This document shows positions 56,098 to 63,905 of a DNA stretch of 64,000 nucleotides, piece by piece. Under the pieces are notes generated by a model. The model worked only from the letters and a program-made list of their open reading frames with translations. It was not told the DNA's origin and did no database searches. This DNA comes from Homoserinimonas sedimenticola (GTDB taxonomy: Bacteria > Actinomycetota > Actinomycetes > Actinomycetales > Microbacteriaceae): the NCBI RefSeq assembly GCF_026094475.1, contig NZ_JAPELL010000001.1, positions 867,832 through 931,831 on the forward strand. Reading direction: 5' to 3'. Positions within the stretch are counted from its first letter, which is position 1, and each line of letters starts with the position of its first letter. The translations under genes were made by a program, and so were the position numbers.

Positions 56098-57096
56098 ATG
56101 ACCGAAGAGACCACGCAGGCGCCCACCACGTCGGCGGCAGCATCCGCCCCCGGGCTGCGGGACGACTTCGCTCGCGTCCGCGCCGAAGTCGGCAAGGCCG
56201 TCGTCGGACAGGACGGTGCCGTGACCGGGCTCATCATCGCGCTGCTGGCGGGCGGCCACGTGCTGCTCGAGGGCGTGCCCGGCGTCGCCAAGACGCTGCT
56301 CGTGCGCACCCTCAGCCGCACGCTGTCGCTAGGCACGAGCCGCATCCAGTTCACGCCCGACCTCATGCCGGGTGACGTGACGGGCTCGCTCGTGTACGAC
56401 GCGCGCTCGGGCGACTTCGAGTTCCGGGAGGGGCCCGTCTTCACCAACCTGCTGCTCGCCGACGAGATCAACCGCACGCCCCCCAAGACCCAGTCGGCCC
56501 TCCTCGAGGCCATGGAGGAGCGGCAGGTCAGCGCGGACGGGCAGACGCGCCCCCTCCCCTGGCCCTTCCTCGTCGCGGCCACCATGAACCCCGTCGAGTA
56601 CGAGGGCACCTACACGCTGCCCGAGGCGCAGCTCGACCGCTTCCTGCTCAAACTCGTCCTCGACGTGCCCGAACGGGACCACGAGATCGAGGTGCTCGTG
56701 CGCAGCGCCGCCGGGTTCAGCCCCCGCGATCTCGACGCCGCCGGTGTGGGCGCCGTGCTCACCCCCGAGCGCCTCGCCGCAGCGCAGCGCGAGGTCGCCG
56801 CGGTGGGGGCCAACGCCGACGTGCTCGGTTACATCGTCGACCTCGCCCGCGGCACACGCCAGAGCCCCTCCGTCAAGCTGGGCGTGAGCCCGCGTGGCAC
56901 GACCGCCCTCCTCGGGGCGGCCAAGGCGTGGGCGTGGCTGAGCGGCTTCGACGCGATCACCCCCGACCACGTGCAGGCCATGGCGCTGCCCGTGTGGCGG
57001 CACCGTCTGCAGCTGCGCCCCGAAGCCGAGTTGGAGGGCGTGACTGCGGATTCGATCCTGCGCTCCGTGCTGCAGCAGGTGCGGGTGCCGATCTGA
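56098..57096 (+). CDS. MoxR family AAA+ ATPase
   Basis: This 332-residue AAA+ ATPase acts as a chaperone for partner complexes, often with a DUF58/VWA protein. Walker A is EGVPGVAKTLL (Gly59-Thr66) and Walker B is LLLADEIN (118-125), with the sensor segment VAATMNPVEYEGTY. GAGGAG precedes the ATG. The next gene encodes its usual DUF58 partner. Position between DUF4350 and DUF58 is conserved in actinobacteria. Confidence 0.93.
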   Translation: MTEETTQAPTTSAAASAPGLRDDFARVRAEVGKAVVGQDGAVTGLIIALLAGGHVLLEGVPGVAKTLLVRTLSRTLSLGTSRIQFTPDLMPGDVTGSLVYDARSGDFEFREGPVFTNLLLADEINRTPPKTQSALLEAMEERQVSADGQTRPLPWPFLVAATMNPVEYEGTYTLPEAQLDRFLLKLVLDVPERDHEIEVLVRSAAGFSPRDLDAAGVGAVLTPERLAAAQREVAAVGANADVLGYIVDLARGTRQSPSVKLGVSPRGTTALLGAAKAWAWLSGFDAITPDHVQAMALPVWRHRLQLRPEAELEGVTADSILRSVLQQVRVPI

Positions 57097-57112
57097 TGCG
57101 GATGTCTCGCTA

Positions 57113-58453
57113 GTGGCACTCTCGATGCGCTTCGCCGCGCTGCTCGCCGTCGGCATCGTGCCGATCGTCGTACTGACGACGCTGAGCGACGGTGCCATCT
57201 CCCCGACGTGGACGACGCTCGCGTGGTTGGGACTCGTGATCGCGGCGGCCGCGATCGACCTTGCCGCGGCCGCCTCTCCGCGCCGCCTCATCGTCGAGCG
57301 CGAGCTTCCCGACCGCGTGCGGCTCGGCGAGCCCGTGCAGGCCCGGCTGCTCATCACCAATCCGGGCCGGCGCACCGCCCGAACCCTCGTCCGCGACGGC
57401 TGGCAGCCCTCCGCGGGGGCTTCCCCAGCGCGCGGACTACTCACGGTTCCGGCCGGCGAGCGCCGCGCGCTGACACTCACACTCACCCCGTTCCGCCGCG
57501 GGGAGCGCCGCTCCGAGCACGTGACGGTGCGTTCCTTCGGGCCCCTTGGACTCGCAGCCCGTCAGGCGAGCATCGGAGCACCAGGGGCCATCCGGGTGCT
57601 GCCACCCTTCCACTCGCGACGCCACCTTCCCTCACGCCTGGCCCGTTTGAGGGAACTCGACGGTCGTACGAGTGTCATGATCCGAGGGCAGGGTTCCGAG
57701 TTCGACTCCCTGCGCGACTATGTGCGCGGCGACGACGTGCGGTCGATCGATTGGCGCGCGACCGCTAGGCGGCACGATCCGACGACGGGTATTGGCCAGC
57801 GACTCGTCGTGCGCACGTGGCGCCCCGAACGGGATCGCCGCATCGTGATCGTGATCGACAGCGGCCGCACCTCCGCCGCGCGCATCGCGAATGAGGCCCG
57901 CATCGACACGGCGTTCGAGTCGTCCCTCCTGCTCGCGGCGCTCGCCCAGCGCGCGGGCGATCGCATCGACACGCTCATCTACGACCGGCGGGTGCGCGGA
58001 CGCGTACAGGGCACGACGGGCAGCGACCTGCTGAGCCGCATGGTGACGGTCATGGCGCCCGTCGAGCCGGAGCTGATCGAGATGGACTGGTCCGCCGTGC
58101 CCGGCCTCGTGGCATCCGTCACCAACCGTCGCTCGCTCATTGTGCTCATGACCTCGATCGACTCTCCCGGCGCCTCCCGGGCTCTCCTCGGGATGCTCCC
58201 CCAGCTGACGCGTCGGCACAGAGTGCTGGTCTGCTCCGTGACCGACCCCGCCGTGGTGGCCGCCTCGCGCTCCCGCGGCGACCGCGAGGAGGTGTTCCGG
58301 GCGGCGGCAGCCGAACGCTCAATGCTCGACACGGCACGCGTCGCGGCGGCGATCCGGCAGCTCGGCGGCGACGTCGTCACGGGCCCCCCACCCGAGCTGC
58401 CCCCCGCCCTCGCCGACCGCTACCTCGCCCTGAAGGCGGCGGGCCTGCTCTGA
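57113..58453 (+). CDS. DUF58 domain protein
   Basis: This 446-residue protein has two N-terminal helices (about 5-50), a beta-rich region and a DUF58 domain with the signature GSEFDSLRDYVRGDDVRSID followed by WRATARR. The C-terminal half resembles a von Willebrand A fold (RRIVIVIDSGRTSAARI). It is the likely client or partner of the MoxR ATPase upstream, 16 bases away. A weak ribosome site precedes the GTG at 57113; an in-frame ATG is 12 bases later. Confidence 0.9.
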   Translation: MALSMRFAALLAVGIVPIVVLTTLSDGAISPTWTTLAWLGLVIAAAAIDLAAAASPRRLIVERELPDRVRLGEPVQARLLITNPGRRTARTLVRDGWQPSAGASPARGLLTVPAGERRALTLTLTPFRRGERRSEHVTVRSFGPLGLAARQASIGAPGAIRVLPPFHSRRHLPSRLARLRELDGRTSVMIRGQGSEFDSLRDYVRGDDVRSIDWRATARRHDPTTGIGQRLVVRTWRPERDRRIVIVIDSGRTSAARIANEARIDTAFESSLLLAALAQRAGDRIDTLIYDRRVRGRVQGTTGSDLLSRMVTVMAPVEPELIEMDWSAVPGLVASVTNRRSLIVLMTSIDSPGASRALLGMLPQLTRRHRVLVCSVTDPAVVAASRSRGDREEVFRAAAAERSMLDTARVAAAIRQLGGDVVTGPPPELPPALADRYLALKAAGLL

Positions 58454-58541
58454 CGCGGCGCGCCCGGGGCGGAGAGCCGAGAGACGGTCGGCACGGCACG
58501 GATGCCACGGCTCCGGTCCCCACAGAATCGTTTGCGGCCCC

Positions 58542-58547
58542 CATAAT
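58542..58547 (+). promoter_or_regulatory. -10 element for a leaderless kinase transcript
   Basis: CATAAT matches TATAAT at five of six positions and lies six bases before the GTG at 58554. There is no ribosome binding site. It is identical to the element before the HTH gene at 41717. Confidence 0.5.
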
Positions 58548-58553
58548 GGGCAC

Positions 58554-60011
58554 GTGAGGTTGCAGCGGATCATCGATGCCCTCCGATCCGTGCGCTCGCG
58601 CATCCTCACCTCCATCCTCCTCGTCACGGCACTCGGAATGACGGTCGCGGGCAGCTCCGCCTACCTGCTGCAGCGGGAGCGCGTACTCGCGGGCATCGAT
58701 GAGAGGCTCACACAGACGGTCGAGGGCCTCCAGTTCATCGCCGATGGCGGCGAGACGGGCCAGCAGATCCCCACGACGGTCGCCGGGTTCCTCATGCAGG
58801 CGATGCAGCGGGTGCTCCCCGACCACACCGAGAGCACGGTCGGAATCATCGACGGGCAACCCGCGTTCGTCCCCTCCTCTGACCTCGCCTTCCGGCTCGA
58901 CGACGATGAGGAGTTCATCGCGCGGGTCATCGCCGAGGCACATCCCGACCGGGTCGTCATGGGAACCGTCGAGGCCGAGGCCGGGCGCCTGCGCTACGCC
59001 ATCATCCCCATCGCGATCGAGGGCGACCCGAGCGAGGGGCTCTACGTGAGCGCCTACAACCTCGACACCGAACTCGCCTCCATCTCGCAGGCCTTCGGCA
59101 CCTACGCGATCATCGCCGGGGCCATGCTCGTGCTCGTCGGGCTCGTCGGCTGGGTCGTTGCGGGCCGTCTCCTGCGCCCCATCCGCGCGCTCTCCGAAAC
59201 GGCCGACAGCATTACCGACACGGATCTCTCCCGTCGCATCACCGTGATCGGCCGCGATGACGTGAGCGACCTCGCGCGCACTGTCAACCGGATGCTGGAG
59301 AGGCTTGAGGCGGGCTTCCAGAGCCAGCGGCGCCTCCTCGACGACGTCGGCCACGAACTGAAGACCCCTCTCACGATCATGCGCGGGCATCTCGAGCTGC
59401 TCGACCCGAAGCGTCCGGAGGACATCGCAGAGACGCGCGAGATCGCGATCGACGAACTCGACCGCCTCACGACGCTCGTCGGAGACATCGCACTTCTCGC
59501 GAAGAGTCGCACCCCCGGCTTCGTGCATGCCGACGACGTGCCCATCAGCGACCTCACCTCCACTGTGTTCGCCAAGGCGCGGATGCTCTCGACCGCCCAT
59601 GAGTGGTCCCTCACGGCACGCGCCGACACTCATGCCCGGCTCGACAGTCGCCGCATCACGCAAGCGTGGCTGCAGCTCGCCGAGAATGCCGCGAAGTACT
59701 CGCCGGAGGGCAGCGCGATCGAGATCGGCAGCGCCACCTCCGCCGACGATCAGGGCCGCGCGACCGTCGACCTGTGGGTGCGCGACTACGGGCCGGGCAT
59801 CCCGCCCGAACATCTCTCGCGCGTCTTCGACCGTTTCACACGCGCCGACGAGGGGCGCGGCGTCGAGGGCTCAGGGCTGGGGCTCTCGATCGTCGCCGCC
59901 ATCTCAGAGGCCCACGGGGGCACCGCCTTCGCCGTGAGCGGCGGCGTGGGCACCCGCGTCGTCATTCGTCTGCCGCGCAACCCGCGGCATCCGAGGGGAA
60001 GGAAGAACTGA
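58554..60011 (+). CDS. Two-component sensor histidine kinase
   Basis: This 485-residue kinase has two helices (about 17-37 and 183-203) around a sensory region, a HAMP segment (about 202-255), HisKA with His267 (LLDDVGHELKTPLTIMRG) and HATPase_c with G1 (DYGPGIPPEHLSRV) and G2 (GSGLGLSIV). The signal is unknown. It ends overlapping the response-regulator gene (TGATG), so the pair is coupled and is likely a cognate system. The start appears leaderless. Confidence 0.92.
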   Translation: MRLQRIIDALRSVRSRILTSILLVTALGMTVAGSSAYLLQRERVLAGIDERLTQTVEGLQFIADGGETGQQIPTTVAGFLMQAMQRVLPDHTESTVGIIDGQPAFVPSSDLAFRLDDDEEFIARVIAEAHPDRVVMGTVEAEAGRLRYAIIPIAIEGDPSEGLYVSAYNLDTELASISQAFGTYAIIAGAMLVLVGLVGWVVAGRLLRPIRALSETADSITDTDLSRRITVIGRDDVSDLARTVNRMLERLEAGFQSQRRLLDDVGHELKTPLTIMRGHLELLDPKRPEDIAETREIAIDELDRLTTLVGDIALLAKSRTPGFVHADDVPISDLTSTVFAKARMLSTAHEWSLTARADTHARLDSRRITQAWLQLAENAAKYSPEGSAIEIGSATSADDQGRATVDLWVRDYGPGIPPEHLSRVFDRFTRADEGRGVEGSGLGLSIVAAISEAHGGTAFAVSGGVGTRVVIRLPRNPRHPRGRKN

Positions 60012-60688
60012 TGGCACGCATTCTGGTCGCGGAGGATGAGGAGCGCATCTCCTCCTTCGTGGAGAAGGGCCTGCGCGCCGCCGGGTTCGGTGTCGCGATT
60101 GAGAGAGACGGCCCCGGCGCACTCGCGGCGGCCCGCAGCGGGCAGTTCGACCTCATGGTGCTCGACATCGGCCTGCCCGGCTTCGACGGCTTCACTGTGC
60201 TGCAGCAGCTGCGCGCCGAAGGCAACTCGATGGCCGTCATCATCCTCACGGCACGCGACTCTGCCCAGGATGCCGTGGCTGGCTTCGAGGGGGGCGCAAA
60301 TGATTACGTCTCCAAGCCCTTCCGCTTCGACGAGCTACTCGCCCGCGTGCGTGTGCGCCTGCAGGACACCCAGACGGAGACGCCGCGCGCCGACAGCCTC
60401 ACTTTCGTGGATCTCGAACTCGACCTCAAGACCCGCCGCGTCCGCTCCGGCGGCGTCGAGGTCGACCTCTCCGCCCGCGAATTCGCGCTGCTGGAAGAGT
60501 TCCTCCTGCACCCCGAGCAGGTACTCAGCCGGGAACAGCTACTCAGTCGCGTCTGGGGCTTCGACTTCGATCCGGGCTCCAACGTCGTCGACGTGTACGT
60601 GCGCTACCTGCGCCAGAAGATCGGTCGCCACCGTCTCGAAACGGTGCGCGGCATGGGGTACCGGCTGACGAGCCGCCAACCGGCCTGA
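60011..60688 (+). CDS. OmpR/PhoB-type response regulator
   Basis: This 225-residue regulator has a receiver domain with Asp52 (LMVLDIGLPGFDG) and acidic residues Glu8/Asp9, and a winged-helix domain from about 130 (DLELDLKTRRVRSGGVEVDL; VWGFDFDPGSNVVDVYVRYL). It is the partner of the overlapping kinase. A perfect hairpin follows the stop by eight bases. The regulon is not visible here, though the SpoIIM/RDD and low-complexity genes are neighbours. Confidence 0.94.
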   Translation: MARILVAEDEERISSFVEKGLRAAGFGVAIERDGPGALAAARSGQFDLMVLDIGLPGFDGFTVLQQLRAEGNSMAVIILTARDSAQDAVAGFEGGANDYVSKPFRFDELLARVRVRLQDTQTETPRADSLTFVDLELDLKTRRVRSGGVEVDLSAREFALLEEFLLHPEQVLSREQLLSRVWGFDFDPGSNVVDVYVRYLRQKIGRHRLETVRGMGYRLTSRQPA

Positions 60689-60696
60689 GCAGTGTG

Positions 60697-60728
60697 GAGG
60701 GCCGACGGACCCGAATCCGTCGGCCCTC
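60697..60728. terminator. Terminator after the response regulator
   Basis: Perfect 13-bp arms at 60697-60709 and 60716-60728 with a 6-base loop lie eight bases past the stop codon and 44 bases before the end of the convergent low-complexity gene. There is no T run. Confidence 0.75.
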
Positions 60729-60771
60729 ATCCGAAGCGACCACCCCGTTGGCCGCTTCGCCATGGCGGAGG

Positions 60772-61767
60772 CTATCTACGTCCTCCACCACGCCTATCGC
60801 CCGAGTCGTTGCCTCGGCCTTCGCCGCGGTCGCTGCGGTCGCGCCCACCGTCACCGCGATCATCGCGGTCACTGCCTCGCCCATTGCCGCGTCCGTTGGA
60901 GCGGTCGTCGCCGCGGCTGTCGCCCTGCCAGCCTGGCTGTCGCTCAGACTGGGGAGCCGGGGCCGGCGCGGGAGGGGCGGGTGCAGGTGCCGGTGCAGGT
61001 GCCGGTGCAGGTGCAGGAGCAGGAGCAGGAGCGGGCTTCGGCTGGGGCGGGGAGACCTCGCGCTCCCCCTGGCGCCCCTCGTCGACGGCGGCACCGGTCT
61101 CTTCCCCACTGTTTCCTCGGCGTGGATGCTCACTGTCGCGGTCGATCGCATCCCAGTCGATCTTGCGCCAGACGCTGCCCCAGTCGACCGCGCGCCAGTC
61201 GACGCCGCCCCATCCGAGGCTGCTCCAGTCCTTGCTGCCGCTGCTGATACCAGCGCCCGCATTCGCGCGCGCCTCCGACGGCGACGCAGCGGGGCCGCGT
61301 GCTTGATGCTGAGCGGGCGCGGAATCCTGAGCGGGCGCTCGGCTCGGTGCAGACGCCTGCCCCGCCCTGGGCGCCTGATCCTGAGCGCGCGCCGACACCG
61401 AGGGGGCGTCGTCCGCTGGCGACACATCGGCCTCGGGCGCGGCGGGCGTCGGCGCGGCGGGCGGCACGCGGACCGCCTCGCGAGCGGAGGACCGCGGGGT
61501 CGTCGCTCGAGCGTCGGGCGAAGCATCCGCCCCCGGGTTTACTGACTCATCGCTCGCGGACTCATCGCTCGCGCTAGACGCGGGCAGCCTCTTGGATTTG
61601 TCGGCGGATGCGCCCAGGGCGCTGCCCGTCACACCGTCGACGCCGAGGATCTCGGCCGGGTCGCCGCTGCGCATGTTCCCGGCAACACTCGCGATGCCGC
61701 CTGCCAGGAGGCACGTGCTGAGCATCGCGCTTCCGATGATGGTCAAAGTCTTGTCGTGGCTCTGCAC
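60772..61767 (-). CDS. Exported low-complexity protein with Trp-every-five segment
   Basis: This 331-residue protein has an N-terminal helix (about residues 8-30) that could be a signal anchor, an Ala/Ser/Pro-rich linker, then a segment where tryptophans fall at 181, 186, 191, 196, 200 and 205 within DW/GW motifs. After it come a PAPA repeat (about 245-272) and a disordered Arg/Gly/Asp-rich tail. No family is recognised. The GTG at 61767 has GAGAGGAA upstream; the longer frame to 61857 is less likely. A role in the envelope is possible but unproven. Confidence 0.65.
   Translation of the reverse strand: MQSHDKTLTIIGSAMLSTCLLAGGIASVAGNMRSGDPAEILGVDGVTGSALGASADKSKRLPASSASDESASDESVNPGADASPDARATTPRSSAREAVRVPPAAPTPAAPEADVSPADDAPSVSARAQDQAPRAGQASAPSRAPAQDSAPAQHQARGPAASPSEARANAGAGISSGSKDWSSLGWGGVDWRAVDWGSVWRKIDWDAIDRDSEHPRRGNSGEETGAAVDEGRQGEREVSPPQPKPAPAPAPAPAPAPAPAPAPAPPAPAPAPQSERQPGWQGDSRGDDRSNGRGNGRGSDRDDRGDGGRDRSDRGEGRGNDSGDRRGGGRR
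60952..61035 (-). repeat. Hexamer repeat coding Pro-Ala
   Basis: Minus-strand codons alternate Pro and Ala through residues 245-272 of the low-complexity protein. The DNA is built of 6-bp units such as GGTGCA and GGTGCC (plus strand), so length change by slippage is likely. Confidence 0.85.
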
Positions 61768-61854
61768 AAGGGATTCCTCTCGCGTCGTTGCGTCGGGCGG
61801 GTTGTGCGTGATTGCCCATCGTGTGCGGAGTCCATGAGACGGCAAGGGCCTCCG

Positions 61855-61872
61855 CATGAGAGGCCTCTCATG
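61855..61872. promoter_or_regulatory. 18-bp perfect palindrome CATGAGAGGCCTCTCATG
   Basis: This palindrome lies 19 bases after the SpoIIM stop and 88 bases before the low-complexity gene, both on the minus strand. CATGAGA occurs again at 61833-61839. It could be an operator, or a hairpin with a GGCC loop. Confidence 0.45.
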
Positions 61873-61890
61873 TGACGGATGTCGCGGGGT

Positions 61891-62886
61891 TCAGCCGGCG
61901 ACGAGGCGCCGTGCGCCCGCCTCGAACTCCTCGAGGTCGCCCGTTTCCCCCGCAGCGAAGGCCCGGCGCCCCACGAGCCACTGGTAGGCGAGGAAGACGG
62001 CCAGCGCCGCCGCGCCGATGCCGATCTTGAGCGCCCAGGGCCAGTCCTGGCGGGTCACATAGCCCTCGATGACCCCCGAGAGCAGCAGGCCCAGCGTGAC
62101 TCCCACCGCAACGGTGATGAGCGCACGCCCCTCTTCGGCGAGGGCGGTCGCCCGGGATCTCGCCCCCGGTGCGACCCACGACCAGAAGATGGCGAGGCCC
62201 GCCGCGGCAGCGACGAAGATCGCGTAGAGCTCAAGCTGGCCGTGCGGCGCGATGTAGAGGAAGAAGATGTCGAGGCGCCCGTTCTCCGCCATGAGCGCGG
62301 CCGAGAGCCCCAGGTTCTGGGCGTTCGAGAAGACGAGGTAGGGCACGAAGACACCCAGGATGCCGAACGCTATGCATTGCACCGCAATCCAAGCATTGTT
62401 CGTCCAGACGAGACCTGTGAACGATGAGGGTGGATGCTCCGAGTAGTAGGCGACGAAGTCCTCCTCGGCGAACTGCCGCCGGAACTCGTCGGAACCGAAG
62501 CTCGCAAGCACCCCGGGCGTCTGGAGCGCCCAGAAACCGAACAGTGCCGAGATGAGCACGGTTGCCCCCGCCACCGCGAGCGAGAGCCAGCGGATGCGGT
62601 AGAGAGCGGCGGGCAGCTGCAGCATGAAGAAGGTGGGCACCTGGCGCAGGACGTTCGTGCCAGCCCCCGTGAAGCGAAGCCTTGCCCGCGAGAGCGCGAG
62701 GGAGAGCCGGTCGGCCTGCACGGAGGTCCCCGTCGCCGTGCGCAGGGCGGAGAGCTGTGTTGCGCCCGCCTGGTAGCGCTCGATGAGGGCGTCCGCCTCG
62801 GGCCCCGAGAATCGACGCTTCGCCCCGAGGCGGGCGAGCTCGTCCCACTCCTCGCGGTGTGCTGCGGCATAGGCGTCGATATCCAT
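61891..62886 (-). CDS. Stage II sporulation protein M (SpoIIM) family protein
   Basis: This 331-residue membrane protein has a soluble N-terminal region (about 1-100: RRFSGPEADALIERYQAGAT) and five helices in the rest. It belongs to the SpoIIM family, which in Bacillus is part of the forespore peptidoglycan complex. Actinobacterial members are present in non-sporulating species, paired with an RDD protein as here, with unknown role. The ATG at 62886 is preceded by a -10-like GTATCT at six bases. Confidence 0.88.
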   Translation of the reverse strand: MDIDAYAAAHREEWDELARLGAKRRFSGPEADALIERYQAGATQLSALRTATGTSVQADRLSLALSRARLRFTGAGTNVLRQVPTFFMLQLPAALYRIRWLSLAVAGATVLISALFGFWALQTPGVLASFGSDEFRRQFAEEDFVAYYSEHPPSSFTGLVWTNNAWIAVQCIAFGILGVFVPYLVFSNAQNLGLSAALMAENGRLDIFFLYIAPHGQLELYAIFVAAAAGLAIFWSWVAPGARSRATALAEEGRALITVAVGVTLGLLLSGVIEGYVTRQDWPWALKIGIGAAALAVFLAYQWLVGRRAFAAGETGDLEEFEAGARRLVAG

Positions 62887-62902
62887 CTGCTTAGATACTG
62901 GC
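62887..62902. promoter_or_regulatory. 16-bp divergent promoter between SpoIIM and RDD genes
   Basis: Only 16 bases separate the two divergent starts. The same element (TTAGATACT on plus, AGTATCTAA on minus) lies at the expected -10 position for leaderless transcripts in both directions. No ribosome binding sites fit in the space. Confidence 0.5.
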
Positions 62903-63760
62903 ATGTCGAGGGATTCCGCCGCAGCATCCGTCGCGGTCGTTCCTCCCGCCGAAGAAGAGCTCATCACCGGCGAGGCGGTCGCCCTCTTCCTGCGCCCCGC
63001 CGACTTCATCCTGCGGGCGGCGGGAGCCATCATCGACTGGGTCGCCTACCTCCTCATCTTCTTCGGGGTGCTCCTCGTCATCTCCTCGCCCATCGTCACC
63101 ACCTTTTTCGACGAGGCGACCCTCACCGCCATCACGGTCGTGATGCTCGTCATCTGCGTCGTCGGCATTCCCACAACCGTCGAAACCATCACGCAGGGGC
63201 GCTCGCTCGGCAAGCTCGCGATCGGCGCCCGGATCGTGCGCGACGACGGTGGATCGATCTCGTTCCGGCACGCCCTCATCCGCTCCCTCGTCGGCGTCGT
63301 GGAACTCTTCATGACGATGGGCGGCATCGCAACCATCACCGCCATCCTCAATCCCCGCTCGAAGCGTCTAGGCGACCTCCTCGCGGGCACCTACAGTCAG
63401 CACGAGCGCGTCGCCAAGGAGACACCGCCCGTCTACGGCGTGCCCGTCGAGCTCTCCGACTGGGCGCTCACCGCCGATGTGGCGCGGATGCCCGGGGCTC
63501 TCTCCCAGCGCATCTCCCAGTTCCTGCGTCACGCCGCCGGCCACGCCGAACTCTCGCGTCGGCGCATCGCGGAGGATCTGGCGGCGGAGGCGAGCCGCTA
63601 CGTCTCCCCCGTGCCCGAGTGCGATCCCGAGACCTTCCTCGCGGGGGTCTCCGCCGTGCGCCGTGAGCGCGAATATCGCGCCCACCGCGGTGAGCAGGAA
63701 CGCATCGCCGCCCTCGAGCCCGTGCTCAGCGGCCTCCCCCACGGCTTCCCCGACCGCTAG
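62903..63760 (+). CDS. RDD family membrane protein
   Basis: This 285-residue protein has three helices (about 45-75, 80-105 and 130-152) and the RDD hallmark residues in LRPADFILRAAGAIIDWVAYLL and QGRSLGKLAIGARIV. The second half is a charged soluble region (about 170-285). It is divergent from the SpoIIM gene, forming a pair also seen in other actinobacteria near MoxR/DUF58 clusters. Transport or envelope roles have been proposed for RDD proteins. Confidence 0.9.
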   Translation: MSRDSAAASVAVVPPAEEELITGEAVALFLRPADFILRAAGAIIDWVAYLLIFFGVLLVISSPIVTTFFDEATLTAITVVMLVICVVGIPTTVETITQGRSLGKLAIGARIVRDDGGSISFRHALIRSLVGVVELFMTMGGIATITAILNPRSKRLGDLLAGTYSQHERVAKETPPVYGVPVELSDWALTADVARMPGALSQRISQFLRHAAGHAELSRRRIAEDLAAEASRYVSPVPECDPETFLAGVSAVRREREYRAHRGEQERIAALEPVLSGLPHGFPDR

Positions 63761-63770
63761 TCGGGCCGAG

Positions 63771-63880
63771 GCGGCGAGCCGCGGGCGCTGGGCGCTGGCA
63801 GTGGCATCCGCTGCAACAACGCGCCGTTTCGCGGCGAGCCGCGGGCGCTGGCCGTGGCTCGCCGCAACAGCGCGCCGTTT
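63771..63880. repeat. Degenerate 60-bp direct repeat
   Basis: GCGGCGAGCCGCGGGCGCTG starts at 63771 and again at 63831. The copies share both ends (through CGCGCCGTTT) but the second has about ten bases less in its middle. Repeat A ends at 63830 and B at 63880. Confidence 0.75.
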
Positions 63881-63905
63881 TCTGCTCAGCGCGGCCGCAG
63901 AAAAC
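63877..63905. terminator. Hairpin after the RDD gene
   Basis: GTTTTCTGC (63877-63885) pairs with GCAGAAAAC (63897-63905), leaving an 11-base loop. It may end RDD transcription, though it is 117 bases past the stop. Its right arm is the seed of the 19-bp repeats that follow. Confidence 0.4.
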
